The notes under the pieces were generated by a model. The model was not told the DNA's origin. It ran no database searches and saw only the letters and a list, made by a program, of their open reading frames with translations. The position numbers and the translations under genes are program-made. Source: Bin5 sp965221145 (GTDB lineage: Bacteria; Chloroflexota; Anaerolineae; Caldilineales; Caldilineaceae). Taken from it: a stretch of 64,000 nucleotides of DNA. This document shows positions 53,896 through 62,419 of this stretch, one piece after another; position 1 is the first letter of the stretch; every line of letters begins with the position of its first letter. The stretch is taken from the NCBI GenBank assembly GCA_965221145.1, contig OZ244877.1, positions 3,286,001-3,350,000 on the forward strand. Direction: 5' to 3'.

Positions 53896-54034
53896 TGTCT
53901 GACGCCCCCTTCACAGAAGGACGGAGAGACGCCTCGCCACTGTTGAAACGCTCTGCGACCGCCGTTCCTTCATTCATTCCTCTCAGTCGATGCAATGACT
54001 ATACAGCACAGACGGCGCACACGCAAAGGAAATT

Positions 54035-54090
54035 CCCCAGTGGTCGCAAAGAAATTTTCCAACATGTTCGGAAGCGCCCTGCCACTGGGG
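54035..54090. repeat. Small inverted-repeat element (CCCCAGTGG ... CCACTGGGG)
   Basis: Nine-base perfect inverted repeats bound 56 bases in the intergenic space before the Trm112-like gene. The similarity extends outward imperfectly (GAAATT against AGATTTTC). The size is close to that of the 59-60 bp element, but the sequence is different. Confidence 0.5.
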
Positions 54091-54172
54091 AGATTTTCTC
54101 GAACGCAGCGGGTATGCTACCATTGCCCCATTGGACATGACTCGACACGGAAAAAATTAACGGAGGCGCGCC

Positions 54173-54550
54173 ATGAGAAAGTTGCTAAAGTTCCTTTTCT
54201 TCGTCGGCTTTGCCGCCGGCGTCGCGTATGTGATCAAACAGGCTCTGGGTGGACCGCAAGCGGAGGGAAGCAGCACCGGTGTACTACCGGAGACGCCCGT
54301 CACGCCCTTGGAAGACGCGCCTCTAGGCGGCGAGGTCAGCCCACAACTCCTGGAAATCCTGGTCGATCCGGAAGACAAGGGCGCGCTACAGTTGATGGAC
54401 GACAGCAAATTTCTCCTCAACCCCCGTAACGGCTACCGCTATCCCATTCGCAACGGCATCCCTGTGATGTTGATTGAGGAGGGCAAGAAGTATCAGGACA
54501 CAGGCCTCATCCAGAACGGAAAGCAGGATACCGAGACGGAATCGGCCTGA
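54173..54550 (+). CDS. Membrane-anchored Trm112-like (UPF0434) domain protein without zinc cysteines
   Basis: A 125-residue protein with CGGAGGCGCGCC before the ATG. Residues 1-22 form a membrane anchor (LLKFLFFVGFAAGVAYVIKQAL). Residues about 58-105 read LLEILVDPEDKGALQL...YRYPIRNGIPVMLIEEG, the Trm112 fold, but the positions normally occupied by Cys (LxCPxCKG) are Asp and Asp. It therefore cannot bind zinc in the usual way. Trm112-like domains often partner methyltransferases; here it may bind a membrane partner. A terminator follows. Confidence 0.75.
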   Translation: MRKLLKFLFFVGFAAGVAYVIKQALGGPQAEGSSTGVLPETPVTPLEDAPLGGEVSPQLLEILVDPEDKGALQLMDDSKFLLNPRNGYRYPIRNGIPVMLIEEGKKYQDTGLIQNGKQDTETESA

Positions 54551-54570
54551 GTTCGTCGCAACACCGCAAA

Positions 54571-54604
54571 AAAGCCTGGCGCTTGCACTCTCGCCAGGCT
54601 TTTT
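54571..54604. terminator. Bidirectional rho-independent terminator
   Basis: A-run, GCCTGGCG (54574-54581), 10-base loop, CGCCAGGC (54592-54599), T-run. The convergent position between the Trm112-like gene and the histidine kinase fits use on both strands. Confidence 0.9.
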
Positions 54605-54670
54605 GGATTGGATTTCTATGCGAAGCAAACGTCTGCCACACTGCGGCCTTCCTGACTCCAGGATAGCCTG

Positions 54671-56398
54671 TTACGCAGGCATTCCGGGGCCGTTCCCTTC
54701 TGCATCAGGTGGTGAAATGGCAGTGGGAATCTCTATCGTGAATTTCGCGCCGGCCTCGCTTTCCACCCGTACGTTGCCGCCGTGGGCTTCAACCGCGCTC
54801 TTGACGATTGCCAGCCCCAGCCCGGCCCCGGGAAGCGTATCGTTGTCTTGCCCACGGTAGAATCGCTCAAAGATGCGCTCCCGGTCGGATGGCTGAATGC
54901 CCGGCCCGCTGTCCGCCACCGACAGCACCGTCTTGTTCCCCACCTCTGCCGCGGCCACCTCGACGACACCGCCGGAGGGCGTGTACTTCAAGGCATTGTC
55001 CAGCAGATTGGCCAGCGCCATTTCCAGGCTTGCCATATCACAGTAGATCTCTTCAAGGTCGTCGACGATGTCCAGCCGCAGGTCGATCCCCTTTTGCTCA
55101 GCCAGAGAACGGAACGGCGAGAGCGCACTTTCCAGCAGGGTGGCGGCGTCGCGGCGCGCTACGTCCAAAGATGCGACGCCCCCATCCAGGCGCGAGAGAT
55201 CCAGCAGATGTCCTGTGATCCACTGCAAGCGTTCAAGCTGAAGTTGGCTTTCCGTCAGGAACTCGGAGCGGGTCTCAGGCTCGCTTCCGGCTTGGCCCTG
55301 GAGGATTTCGACGAACTGGCGCAATGCGGTCAGGGGCGTGCGCAGTTCATGCGAGGCGTCGGCGATGAAGCGGCGCAGGGCATCCCGCTCCGCGGCCAGG
55401 TCGGCGAAAGTCGCTTGCAGACGCGCGGCCATACGATTGAAACGCCGCGACACGTCGCCAATTTCGCCAAAGGTCTCCGGCGCTCTGACCGTCAGGTCGC
55501 CTTCTTCCATGCGCTGGGTAGCGCCCTCCAGGGCCATCAAGGGCGCGGTCAGAGACCGGCTTATCAGAAATCCGAGCAGAATGGCTACCAGAATCGCGCC
55601 CAGGCCGGCGACCATCAGCGAACGCTGGATTGCGAGCAAGGGTTCGGCAAACAGAGGGTATCTGTTTGTCATCAGGACGTAACCCACCACCTGCTCGTTC
55701 AGGTGAATCGGCAGCTTTACTGTTGGCCCAGCAGCGGAAACCTGCGCCGATTCTTGCGCGTCACCGAAAACGAACCGCCAGATCCTGCGGGACGATCGGT
55801 TCTGTTGAGACGGCAGCGTTGTCGGGGCGGTTTCGCGATCGGTTGACGTTCCGCCAGCAGGCTCCACGAATATCAGTCGGTCCCCCAGCAGGCCCGGTCG
55901 CCTCTCTACAGAGATAGCGGAAGCCCCATTCGCCTTGAGGTTCTCGCCATCAAGGTCTAGCGCAAACATGCCGCGCGCATGGCCGGGGCCCGAAATGACA
56001 ATGACGGGACTAATTAGCCCTTCTTCTATAGCGGCTTTGGCGCTCGGCGACAGTTCGTTCAGCAGACTCAACACTGCAGGCGCCAAATCCGTTCCAGTTG
56101 GCCGCACCTGTGAGAATGCCAACACGCGTTGTTCACTGTCGAGGATCTTCAAGTCTGTGTTTGTGAGAAAGCCAGAGGTAATGGCCAATTGTTGCAAGCT
56201 GATTTCTTGGCGCGGTCGGCTGAGTAGCGGGCGCGCCATGCGCACAACGGCCTCGGCATTCAGGGTCAACGTTTCATATTCACGGTCCGCCATGTAGCGG
56301 GAAACAAGATTGAGGGAGACGATGCCGACCAGGAGGATGGTCAGGAGAGTAAGAGCGGTATAGCTGAGGATCAAACGCCAGCGGATCGAGTGGTACAT
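54671..56398 (-). CDS. Sensor histidine kinase (HAMP-HisKA-HATPase)
   Basis: 575 residues from the ATG at 56398, preceded by AAAGGGG (open from 56494). TM1 is at 8-32, a large extracytoplasmic sensor region spans 33-255, TM2 is at 258-282, HAMP at 282-335, HisKA with phospho-accepting His350 (FIADASHELRTPLTAL), and the HATPase with NLLDNALKYTPSG, DSGPGIQPSDRERIFERFYRG and GAGLGLAIVKS. It should phosphorylate the response regulator encoded at 58.1-58.8 kb. A triple-PDZ protein gene lies between them. Confidence 0.93.
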   Translation of the reverse strand: MYHSIRWRLILSYTALTLLTILLVGIVSLNLVSRYMADREYETLTLNAEAVVRMARPLLSRPRQEISLQQLAITSGFLTNTDLKILDSEQRVLAFSQVRPTGTDLAPAVLSLLNELSPSAKAAIEEGLISPVIVISGPGHARGMFALDLDGENLKANGASAISVERRPGLLGDRLIFVEPAGGTSTDRETAPTTLPSQQNRSSRRIWRFVFGDAQESAQVSAAGPTVKLPIHLNEQVVGYVLMTNRYPLFAEPLLAIQRSLMVAGLGAILVAILLGFLISRSLTAPLMALEGATQRMEEGDLTVRAPETFGEIGDVSRRFNRMAARLQATFADLAAERDALRRFIADASHELRTPLTALRQFVEILQGQAGSEPETRSEFLTESQLQLERLQWITGHLLDLSRLDGGVASLDVARRDAATLLESALSPFRSLAEQKGIDLRLDIVDDLEEIYCDMASLEMALANLLDNALKYTPSGGVVEVAAAEVGNKTVLSVADSGPGIQPSDRERIFERFYRGQDNDTLPGAGLGLAIVKSAVEAHGGNVRVESEAGAKFTIEIPTAISPPDAEGNGPGMPA

Positions 56399-56477
56399 GA
56401 GCGCCCCTTTACGCCGGTTAGAGATGAGCCGAGTCTTGCGTGCGCATCCCCACGGGCAACGGTTTGGCGGGACAACG

Positions 56478-56513
56478 CCCGCTCTCCGGTTCAAGGAGAA
56501 ACCGAAGAGCGGG
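56478..56513. terminator. Hairpin between the PDZ protein and histidine kinase genes
   Basis: CCCGCTCT/AGAGCGGG (8 bp) continues after a bulge with CGGTT/AACCG. No strong U-tract follows on the minus strand, so it may attenuate kinase expression or process the mRNA rather than terminate it. Confidence 0.4.
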
Positions 56514-56610
56514 GTACAACTTTGATAATGGCATCAGCGCCTACTTCGGATGCACGTCGTTGTGCAGGCCAACTGCTCTCAGCGCTGACCGCCTTGGGAT
56601 TGAATGCGGC

Positions 56611-57864
56611 CTAAGAACTGCTCTCCGACTCATGTCCGCGCTGTGGTTCCTCTTGTGCCTGCTCCCCGTGGTCCTCCAGGTGCATACGGAATGGCTTCGC
56701 GGGCATGATCATAACGCCGAGGTAGGCTTTCGTCTCGTCATCGGGATGAGCGCCGAGCGTCACGGTTGACTGGATGGTCTCGCCATCACGGTGAACTGTC
56801 AGTTCCACCACATCGCCGGGGCCATAGTTAGCCAGGGCCTCCACAAGCTCCTCAAGACTGGCAATCTCCGTCTCATCGACAGCGGTGATCACATCGCCCT
56901 TTTCCAACTCCGCATTGGCAGCCGGACCCTCGTCCTGCACGTCCATAACGAGTGCGCCATCAGTCATCATCTTGAAGAACAGGCGGCCATCGAATTCTCG
57001 ACCGTTGGGAAATCTGAAGCCGAAGCGGTTCCATCGGCGCATGCCGTCGTCGCGCCCGTTTTCGTCCATGTCCAGCCGGAACTGGTTCGTTGGCAGGATA
57101 CGAACGCCGATGTAGGCCCTTTCCTCGTCATCGGGATGTGCGCCAAGGGTCACGGTGAGCGTTATGGTTTCCCCATCCCGTTCAACAGTCAACTCTACCT
57201 CATCGCCAGGGCTGTAAGCCGCCGCCGCTTTTACTAGGTCTTCGATTCCTGCAATCCCCGTCTCATCCACGGCGGTGATGAGATCGCCAGCCCTCAGATC
57301 TGCAGCGGCAGCCGGGCCGTCATCCAGCACCTCCATGACCGCGGCGCCCTCGGCACCGCCGAAGCGGAAGGGCATCCCCCGCTGCATACCGAAGTTGCTG
57401 CCATGCTCTCGCATCCCGCGGAAGCGCCCGCGCTGAGGAGACATGCGCCCGTCCCTGGGATCGTGCGCCGCCACACCCAGCAGCGGGTAGCCGTCCCGGT
57501 CACCCAGCGTGACGGTCAGGGTCAACTCCTCTTCGCCGCGCTTCACGGTCAGTTCGAGCGTGTCGCCCGGATCGCGCATCAGAACCACATGCTTCAATTC
57601 GGCGGCGGTATTCACCATATCCCCGTCGATGGCCAACAGGATGTCGCCGTGCGCCAGACCCGCCTCCGCGGCCGGCATTTCCTCACCTACACCTACGATC
57701 AGGACGCCCGGCTCCGGCTTGGTACGCTCCTCCAGCTCGGCAGCCGAGACAGGCGCGCCCCAGGCCATGAGCGCCAGCAGCGCCACGGAAAGCACTAGCC
57801 AGGCCCTCCGCTTCCCCGCTCCTATCGCAAGAGATTCAGAACTCCTTCGCATAAACTGTTTCAT
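56611..57864 (-). CDS. Secreted protein with three PDZ domains
   Basis: A 417-residue protein with an N-terminal signal peptide (LVLSVALLALMAWGAPVSAA, cut near residue 42). Three PDZ-like units follow, each with the GPGD or GD-[IL]-[IL]-x-A-[VI]-D pattern (GLAHGDILLAIDGD, LRAGDLITAVDETGI, LEKGDVITAVDETEI). There is no trypsin-like catalytic domain, unlike HtrA. It lies between the response regulator and histidine kinase genes in one orientation. It could be a periplasmic sensor partner of the kinase. Confidence 0.85.
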   Translation of the reverse strand: MKQFMRRSSESLAIGAGKRRAWLVLSVALLALMAWGAPVSAAELEERTKPEPGVLIVGVGEEMPAAEAGLAHGDILLAIDGDMVNTAAELKHVVLMRDPGDTLELTVKRGEEELTLTVTLGDRDGYPLLGVAAHDPRDGRMSPQRGRFRGMREHGSNFGMQRGMPFRFGGAEGAAVMEVLDDGPAAAADLRAGDLITAVDETGIAGIEDLVKAAAAYSPGDEVELTVERDGETITLTVTLGAHPDDEERAYIGVRILPTNQFRLDMDENGRDDGMRRWNRFGFRFPNGREFDGRLFFKMMTDGALVMDVQDEGPAANAELEKGDVITAVDETEIASLEELVEALANYGPGDVVELTVHRDGETIQSTVTLGAHPDDETKAYLGVMIMPAKPFRMHLEDHGEQAQEEPQRGHESESSS

Positions 57865-58077
57865 ACGTGCCTCCTCATATTATGCTACACTTCGAATGAA
57901 TTTTACTGCTACTCATACCAGTGTAGCCCCCCAATTTGAAAGGCTTGTTGGCTTTCGATTAAGGTTTCATAACATAGAGGAGAATTCTCGAACGGGTTAG
58001 AGGAAGTCTCGTTATTGCCGTGGCGGAGACGGCATCAAGGGTACGTTGCGGAGTATCAAAGTTGGCAACGACGCGCC

Positions 58078-58776
58078 TCATCCCTGAAATTTGTAGCCGA
58101 CGCCGCGCACAGTCACGATCCGTGTAGGATTGGCCGGATCCCGCTCGATCTTCTGGCGCAGATGGCGGATGTGGACGTCCACCGTGCGGTCGCTGTTCAC
58201 GTCGCTGGCGTACCCCCACACCGCCTCCAGCAGACCGTTGCGGCTGACCGGCACATTCACCTGCGCCGAAAGATGGCGCAACAGTCGATACTCAATAGGC
58301 GTCAGGTCGATGGCGCCGCCATCCCGCCTCACCTCCATCCGGGTCAGGTCGATTTCCAGGCCCTCAAAACGCTGGACTTCGCCGCCCGATTGGGTTGCCA
58401 GTTCACCGTATGCCCGACGCAACAGCGCCCGAATCCGGGAGATCAGCTCGCGCAGGCCATAGGGCTTGACCATGTAGTCATCCGCGCCCAACTCCAAACC
58501 CAGTACCTTGTCCAACTCTTCATCTTTGGCGGTCAGCATCAGGATCGGCTGGCGGCGATTCTCGCTGCGCAGCGCCCGGCAAACGTCGTAACCGCTCATA
58601 TCCGGCAGACGCAAGTCGAGCGTAATCAGATCGGGCTGCTCGCGACGCGTCAGCTCCAGCGCCTCCGAGCCGGTCCTGGCCCAGAAGACTTCAAAGCCCT
58701 CCGCTCTGAGCGCGTACTCCAATCCTCTGGCGACTGCCCGTTCGTCTTCGACAATTAGTATCCGCTCACGTTTCAT
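58078..58776 (-). CDS. OmpR/PhoB-family response regulator
   Basis: 232 residues from the ATG at 58776, preceded by GGAGGT. The receiver domain has the acidic pair in VEDE and phospho-acceptor Asp54 (LITLDLRLPD), with the conserved Lys near residue 104 in MVKPYGLRELISR. The C-terminal winged helix has LTPIEYRLLRHLSA and VDVHIRHLRQKIE. It is the partner of the kinase encoded two genes downstream. A run of 10 G (58800-58809) lies 23 bases before its start. Confidence 0.95.
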   Translation of the reverse strand: MKRERILIVEDERAVARGLEYALRAEGFEVFWARTGSEALELTRREQPDLITLDLRLPDMSGYDVCRALRSENRRQPILMLTAKDEELDKVLGLELGADDYMVKPYGLRELISRIRALLRRAYGELATQSGGEVQRFEGLEIDLTRMEVRRDGGAIDLTPIEYRLLRHLSAQVNVPVSRNGLLEAVWGYASDVNSDRTVDVHIRHLRQKIERDPANPTRIVTVRGVGYKFQG

Positions 58777-58799
58777 TGTCCGACCTCCAGAGAATTGTT

Positions 58800-58809
58800 G
58801 GGGGGGGGG
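58800..58809. repeat. Poly-G tract (10 G) in front of the response regulator
   Basis: Ten consecutive G on the plus strand, flanked by GTTG and CAAC. On the regulator's strand it is a C-run in the leader or promoter. Such tracts are prone to slippage. Confidence 0.8.
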
Positions 58810-58917
58810 CAACATTGGTCGTATGCAGCGCCGACTGATATTTCAGCGATACGGGCAGTGGAAAACCAAGCGTCCCAGTGCGGCCCGATTCAGTCGAAAA
58901 GTCTTTGACCCTGAGAT

Positions 58918-58946
58918 TTGGCATTTGCCCTAAGCAAGTGTACAAT
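58918..58946 (+). promoter_or_regulatory. Sigma-70 promoter for rplI
   Basis: TTGGCA (58918-58923), a 17-base spacer and TACAAT (58941-58946), about 130 bases upstream of rplI. The gap 58777-59076 holds no gene. Confidence 0.55.
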
Positions 58947-59076
58947 CTGTTGCTGTAGTATACCGATCATACGCAGGCTTTGCTACGTGGCGGTTGCCCC
59001 TTGATCTCCCACAGGCTGAACCGGATGGCGCAATCCTCCTGACAAGCTACTTGAAACGAGAAGGAAGATACACACA

Positions 59077-59658
59077 ATGGCTCGCATGAAAGTTCTCTTG
59101 ACAGAAGACATTCCCAGCCTGGGTCTTGCCGGTGAAGTGCGCACCGTGGCCAGAGGCTATGCCCGCAACTATTTGATCCCGCGCCAAGAAGCGATTCTGG
59201 CGACGAAGAGCGCATTGAAGCAGGCAGAGCAGATCCGCCAAGTAGCGATGCGCAAACGAGCGCAGGAACGTTCCAACGCCGATGCCCAGGCGGCGATCCT
59301 CAGCGGCCAGAAGCTGCTCTTCGCCGTGCGCGCAGGCGACAATGGCCGGCTCTATGGCTCGATCACTACTTCCGAAATCGCCGATCGACTATCGGAATCC
59401 GTCGGATTTGAGGTGGACCGAAGGCGGATCTTGTTGGGCGCTTCGATCCGGGATCTGGGTCTATATGACGTGTCGATACGGCTGATGCCGGAAGTGGAGG
59501 CCACCTTCTCCGTTGCCGTTGTTCGGGAAGACGAAAGCTGGGACGACGCCGAACAGAGAGAAAGGGACCGGGAAGCCGCGGCCCAGGCTCAAATGGAAGA
59601 GGAAGCTGCCGCCGAGATGGTTGACGAGGCAACGGACGCTGAACAGGCTGACGAGTAG
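59077..59658 (+). CDS. rplI: 50S ribosomal protein L9
   Basis: A 193-residue protein with AACGAGAAGGAAG upstream. The N-terminal domain (MKVLLTEDIPSLGLAGEVRTVARGYARNYLIPR) and the connecting helix are typical of bL9. The C-terminal domain (GRLYGSITTSEIADRL...) is followed by an unusual acidic extension of about 45 residues (EDESWDDAEQRERDREAAAQAQMEEEAAAEM). The usual rpsF-ssb-rpsR neighbours are absent. A strong terminator follows. Confidence 0.95.
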   Translation: MARMKVLLTEDIPSLGLAGEVRTVARGYARNYLIPRQEAILATKSALKQAEQIRQVAMRKRAQERSNADAQAAILSGQKLLFAVRAGDNGRLYGSITTSEIADRLSESVGFEVDRRRILLGASIRDLGLYDVSIRLMPEVEATFSVAVVREDESWDDAEQRERDREAAAQAQMEEEAAAEMVDEATDAEQADE

Positions 59659-59712
59659 CATTTCCTGCGCCGCGAAATAGCGGATTGTCAACGCTATCTA
59701 TACGAAGAGAGC

Positions 59713-59745
59713 CGGGCAGGGTTTTAACCCTGCCCGCTTTTTTTG
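59713..59745 (+). terminator. Rho-independent terminator of rplI
   Basis: CGGGCAGGG (59713-59721), loop TTTTAA, CCCTGCCCG (59728-59736), followed by CTTTTTTT. Confidence 0.9.
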
Positions 59746-59776
59746 TCAGAATCAGATCAGGAAACCTACGGGGGAA

Positions 59777-61843
59777 CTATCGTAAGGGCAAGTTCAGCTC
59801 GGCGAGGTTCTCGAAGCCGCTGTCCCCTCGACGATAGACGATGACATGCAGGCTGTCCGCAGATCGTGCCGCGGGGAGCCGGTACGAATCTATGACGATC
59901 TGGCCGGGAAGGATTGTTGAAAACGGACGCAAGCCATGAACCGGGCCGGATCGATCCTGTAGAATCATTTCACCTTCCTGCGTAAGCAGCTTTCCACCGG
60001 CGGACGCGCGCACGCTGATCGCCCAATCTCCCGGCGGGGACTCTCCTTCCACTTGCCAGAAAAGTGTCACGTCCAGAGACTCTGCCAGCGAGAGACATTC
60101 TTGGCATCCGCTCGCCAGTTGCGCAATCGCTTCATCACTTTTGTCTGTTCGGTACGCGGCGAGTAGAACGCCATCGCCGACCGTACGCCGCGTGTTTGTT
60201 TTCGCTAAAGTCAGACGCTCACTACTCCCTTCAGGCATCAGCAATACCCAGTCCGGCGCGATTCCTTGGACCTCATAACGCGTTTCCCCCGACAGTTCGC
60301 TGAGCAAGAGCGGGGCCGCTTGCCAGGTAGCGGCAACGCTGCGGCCAGACGCAAGATAGTGTCCGGCCTCGTGGCTGCTCAGCACGTTCAAATCGGGACG
60401 AACGCCCCAGATAGAGACCAGGTAGTCCAGACCCAACGCGTCTGAATGCTCTCCGAATAGCCCGATGCCCGCGGGCAGCTGCTGCGACAGGAGCAGTGTG
60501 GGTCGCACCAACGCCGTGTCTTCTGTGCGGCCGCGGCTGTCGGCGGCGGGCCATGAAACCGCAAGGCTCCATCCTGCCGCGCCGAGAAGGAGCAGGATGG
60601 GGGCAATTGTCTGAAGGCAAAGCTTCCCTCCCCCCGGCAGTTGCAGAGGCGACACCCGTATCAGGTTTTTCTGTACAAACAAGCCCACAGGCAGAAGGCC
60701 GAGAAGGAGAAGCGGATAGGCGGGCATGATTACCTGGTACCAGTTGCCGAAGCGGTCTACCCAACTTAACGCCAGATAGAGGATCAGCGTGCCCCAAACC
60801 AACAGACGCGTGCCTCCACGCAGCATGGCGCTGCCCGCAAGCCCCAATAGCAAGATCGGCACGCATAGCTCCTGCCACATCAGTTGCGGGAAGCCGTTGC
60901 CCAAGAGGGGCGCGCCCGCTTGCAGACCCCAGCTCAATTCTTCCCGCCCCTGAGTCGTGCTGATGAAATTCCAGAACCACTCTTGTGCCGACGCCCAATC
61001 GCCCTGCCCCCTCCATTCGGGATGGACTACACCCCGCAGGTAAATGTACAGATAGCTGATCAGTGGCGCGCCGGCGGAGAGGACCGCACCTAGCATGAGC
61101 CGCGGTCGGTGCAGCAGGTCGGGCTGACGCCGGAGAACAGCCAGCAGCAGCGGCGGCACGATCACCGCCACCGTTACCAAGTGGGCCAGGGTCAGCCCGC
61201 AAAGGAAAGCCATGACCAGCAGAAGTCGCGTAGCGCCGTTAGATTCGACGCGTGGACGCGTTTCCGCCAGATTTCGGCTCGTCGCATCTTCCCATAGCAA
61301 ATAGAGGTAGACGAGCGCCAATGTTTGTGCCACCGAGCTACAGTATTGCTCGGTTGTGGTGGCGTAATGCCAGAACGAGAATGTGACCGCGTAGAACGCA
61401 CTGACCATCCAGGCCAGGGGCCAGTTCCCACGCGGCGAGGTAGCGGAACGGCTCAGATGCAGGAGAATGCGATAGAGCAGCCATAAGGATAGCAACGCCC
61501 AAATCGTGCTGTAGCTGCTGAGGATCGGCATCGGGTTGGGCAGCGGGTTGCCAAAGAGCGCCAAAACGGTGCGCACGCCGTGAAACCACAGCCAGCCGCC
61601 CATTGTATAGAGAGGATAGCCGGGCGCATTGCTTGGCCGGGCCTTCACCTGCGCATATTGGTGGGTAATCAGGTCGCCCACTTCAAGTTCAGACGGCGAC
61701 AGACCGGTGTCAAGCGTGGCGAAGTAGAGCGCCCCGGCGAGGGCCAGGAGAAGCCAACCCATATACGTGGCGACCCGGGACTCGGCATTGCCAGACCCTT
61801 CAGGCGCGGCAGTTGGGCCGGCAGCCTCAGCACTTGACGCCAT
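59777..61843 (-). CDS. DUF2723 family membrane glycosyltransferase-like protein
   Basis: 688 residues from the ATG at 61843, preceded by GGAGGGACC; the frame is open to 62173 but the extension looks non-coding. About twelve membrane helices are seen. The start TLDTGLSPSELEVGDLITHQYAQVKARPSNAPGYPLYTMGGWLW is the DUF2723 pattern, with the catalytic-type acidic residues near the first loop as in GT-C glycosyltransferases. The C-terminal domain after residue 500 is soluble and beta-rich. A surface glycosylation role is inferred. Confidence 0.85.
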   Translation of the reverse strand: MASSAEAAGPTAAPEGSGNAESRVATYMGWLLLALAGALYFATLDTGLSPSELEVGDLITHQYAQVKARPSNAPGYPLYTMGGWLWFHGVRTVLALFGNPLPNPMPILSSYSTIWALLSLWLLYRILLHLSRSATSPRGNWPLAWMVSAFYAVTFSFWHYATTTEQYCSSVAQTLALVYLYLLWEDATSRNLAETRPRVESNGATRLLLVMAFLCGLTLAHLVTVAVIVPPLLLAVLRRQPDLLHRPRLMLGAVLSAGAPLISYLYIYLRGVVHPEWRGQGDWASAQEWFWNFISTTQGREELSWGLQAGAPLLGNGFPQLMWQELCVPILLLGLAGSAMLRGGTRLLVWGTLILYLALSWVDRFGNWYQVIMPAYPLLLLGLLPVGLFVQKNLIRVSPLQLPGGGKLCLQTIAPILLLLGAAGWSLAVSWPAADSRGRTEDTALVRPTLLLSQQLPAGIGLFGEHSDALGLDYLVSIWGVRPDLNVLSSHEAGHYLASGRSVAATWQAAPLLLSELSGETRYEVQGIAPDWVLLMPEGSSERLTLAKTNTRRTVGDGVLLAAYRTDKSDEAIAQLASGCQECLSLAESLDVTLFWQVEGESPPGDWAISVRASAGGKLLTQEGEMILQDRSGPVHGLRPFSTILPGQIVIDSYRLPAARSADSLHVIVYRRGDSGFENLAELNLPLR

Positions 61844-62419
61844 CAATCGAGGTCCCTCCGATACATTGCGACATCTCCTGTTGGACGTTGGCCGACTGCG
61901 GGGAAGGCGCCCTTGCAATGCGGGCGCGGCGCTCCCGGCGTTGGGTCGGCGCAAGTTCAACGCCCTAGAGTATATCATCTCCATGCGGGCGACGAATGGT
62001 TGCCGTGCATGAGAATGCGCGTTCCAGATTTTTTTGGGCGACGATGGACTGAAATTGGTGCGCTGACGGGCTTGCCTGCGGCGTAGAGCAGAAGCATTCA
62101 CGCTTGCCCTCGAGCGCCACAGCCTGGGGGAATGAGACTTTAGGGCGGTTGCCGTCACGGGGAAGAGTGACATTTCGGATGCGCCCTATATATGCCTTTC
62201 ATTAGGAAAAAACGGGGAAATCAGGTATACTTCTATAGTTTGATGCAATGTGCGTTAGCCCCGACTTGAACAGCCGTTCCATGCCCTTTCAGAAGCGGAT
62301 CGCCCGTCAGCAGATTCCAGCTTTGCGGGGCAGAATAACGACTCGTGAGGAACAGGTTTCTCCGAGTGAAAGTTAGCGGAGATTCTTGCCTGGAGTGCGA
62401 TAGCCGCAGGAGAACGTGA
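61844..62419. promoter_or_regulatory. Divergent region between DUF2723 gene and gyrA
   Basis: No gene is seen in these 576 bases. The stretch contains the second copy of a dispersed repeat (62005-62095), AT-rich sequence near 62190-62230, and a TATACT at 62226-62231 that could be the gyrA -10 element; its -35 is weak. Confidence 0.4.
62005..62095. repeat. Dispersed repeat, copy 2 (AGATTTTTTTGGGCGACGATGG type)
   Basis: Resembles 48710-48790, with the core AGATTTTT(TT)GGGCGAYGATGG and weaker similarity through GGGCTTGCCTGCGGCGTAG and CAGAAG. Confidence 0.5.
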
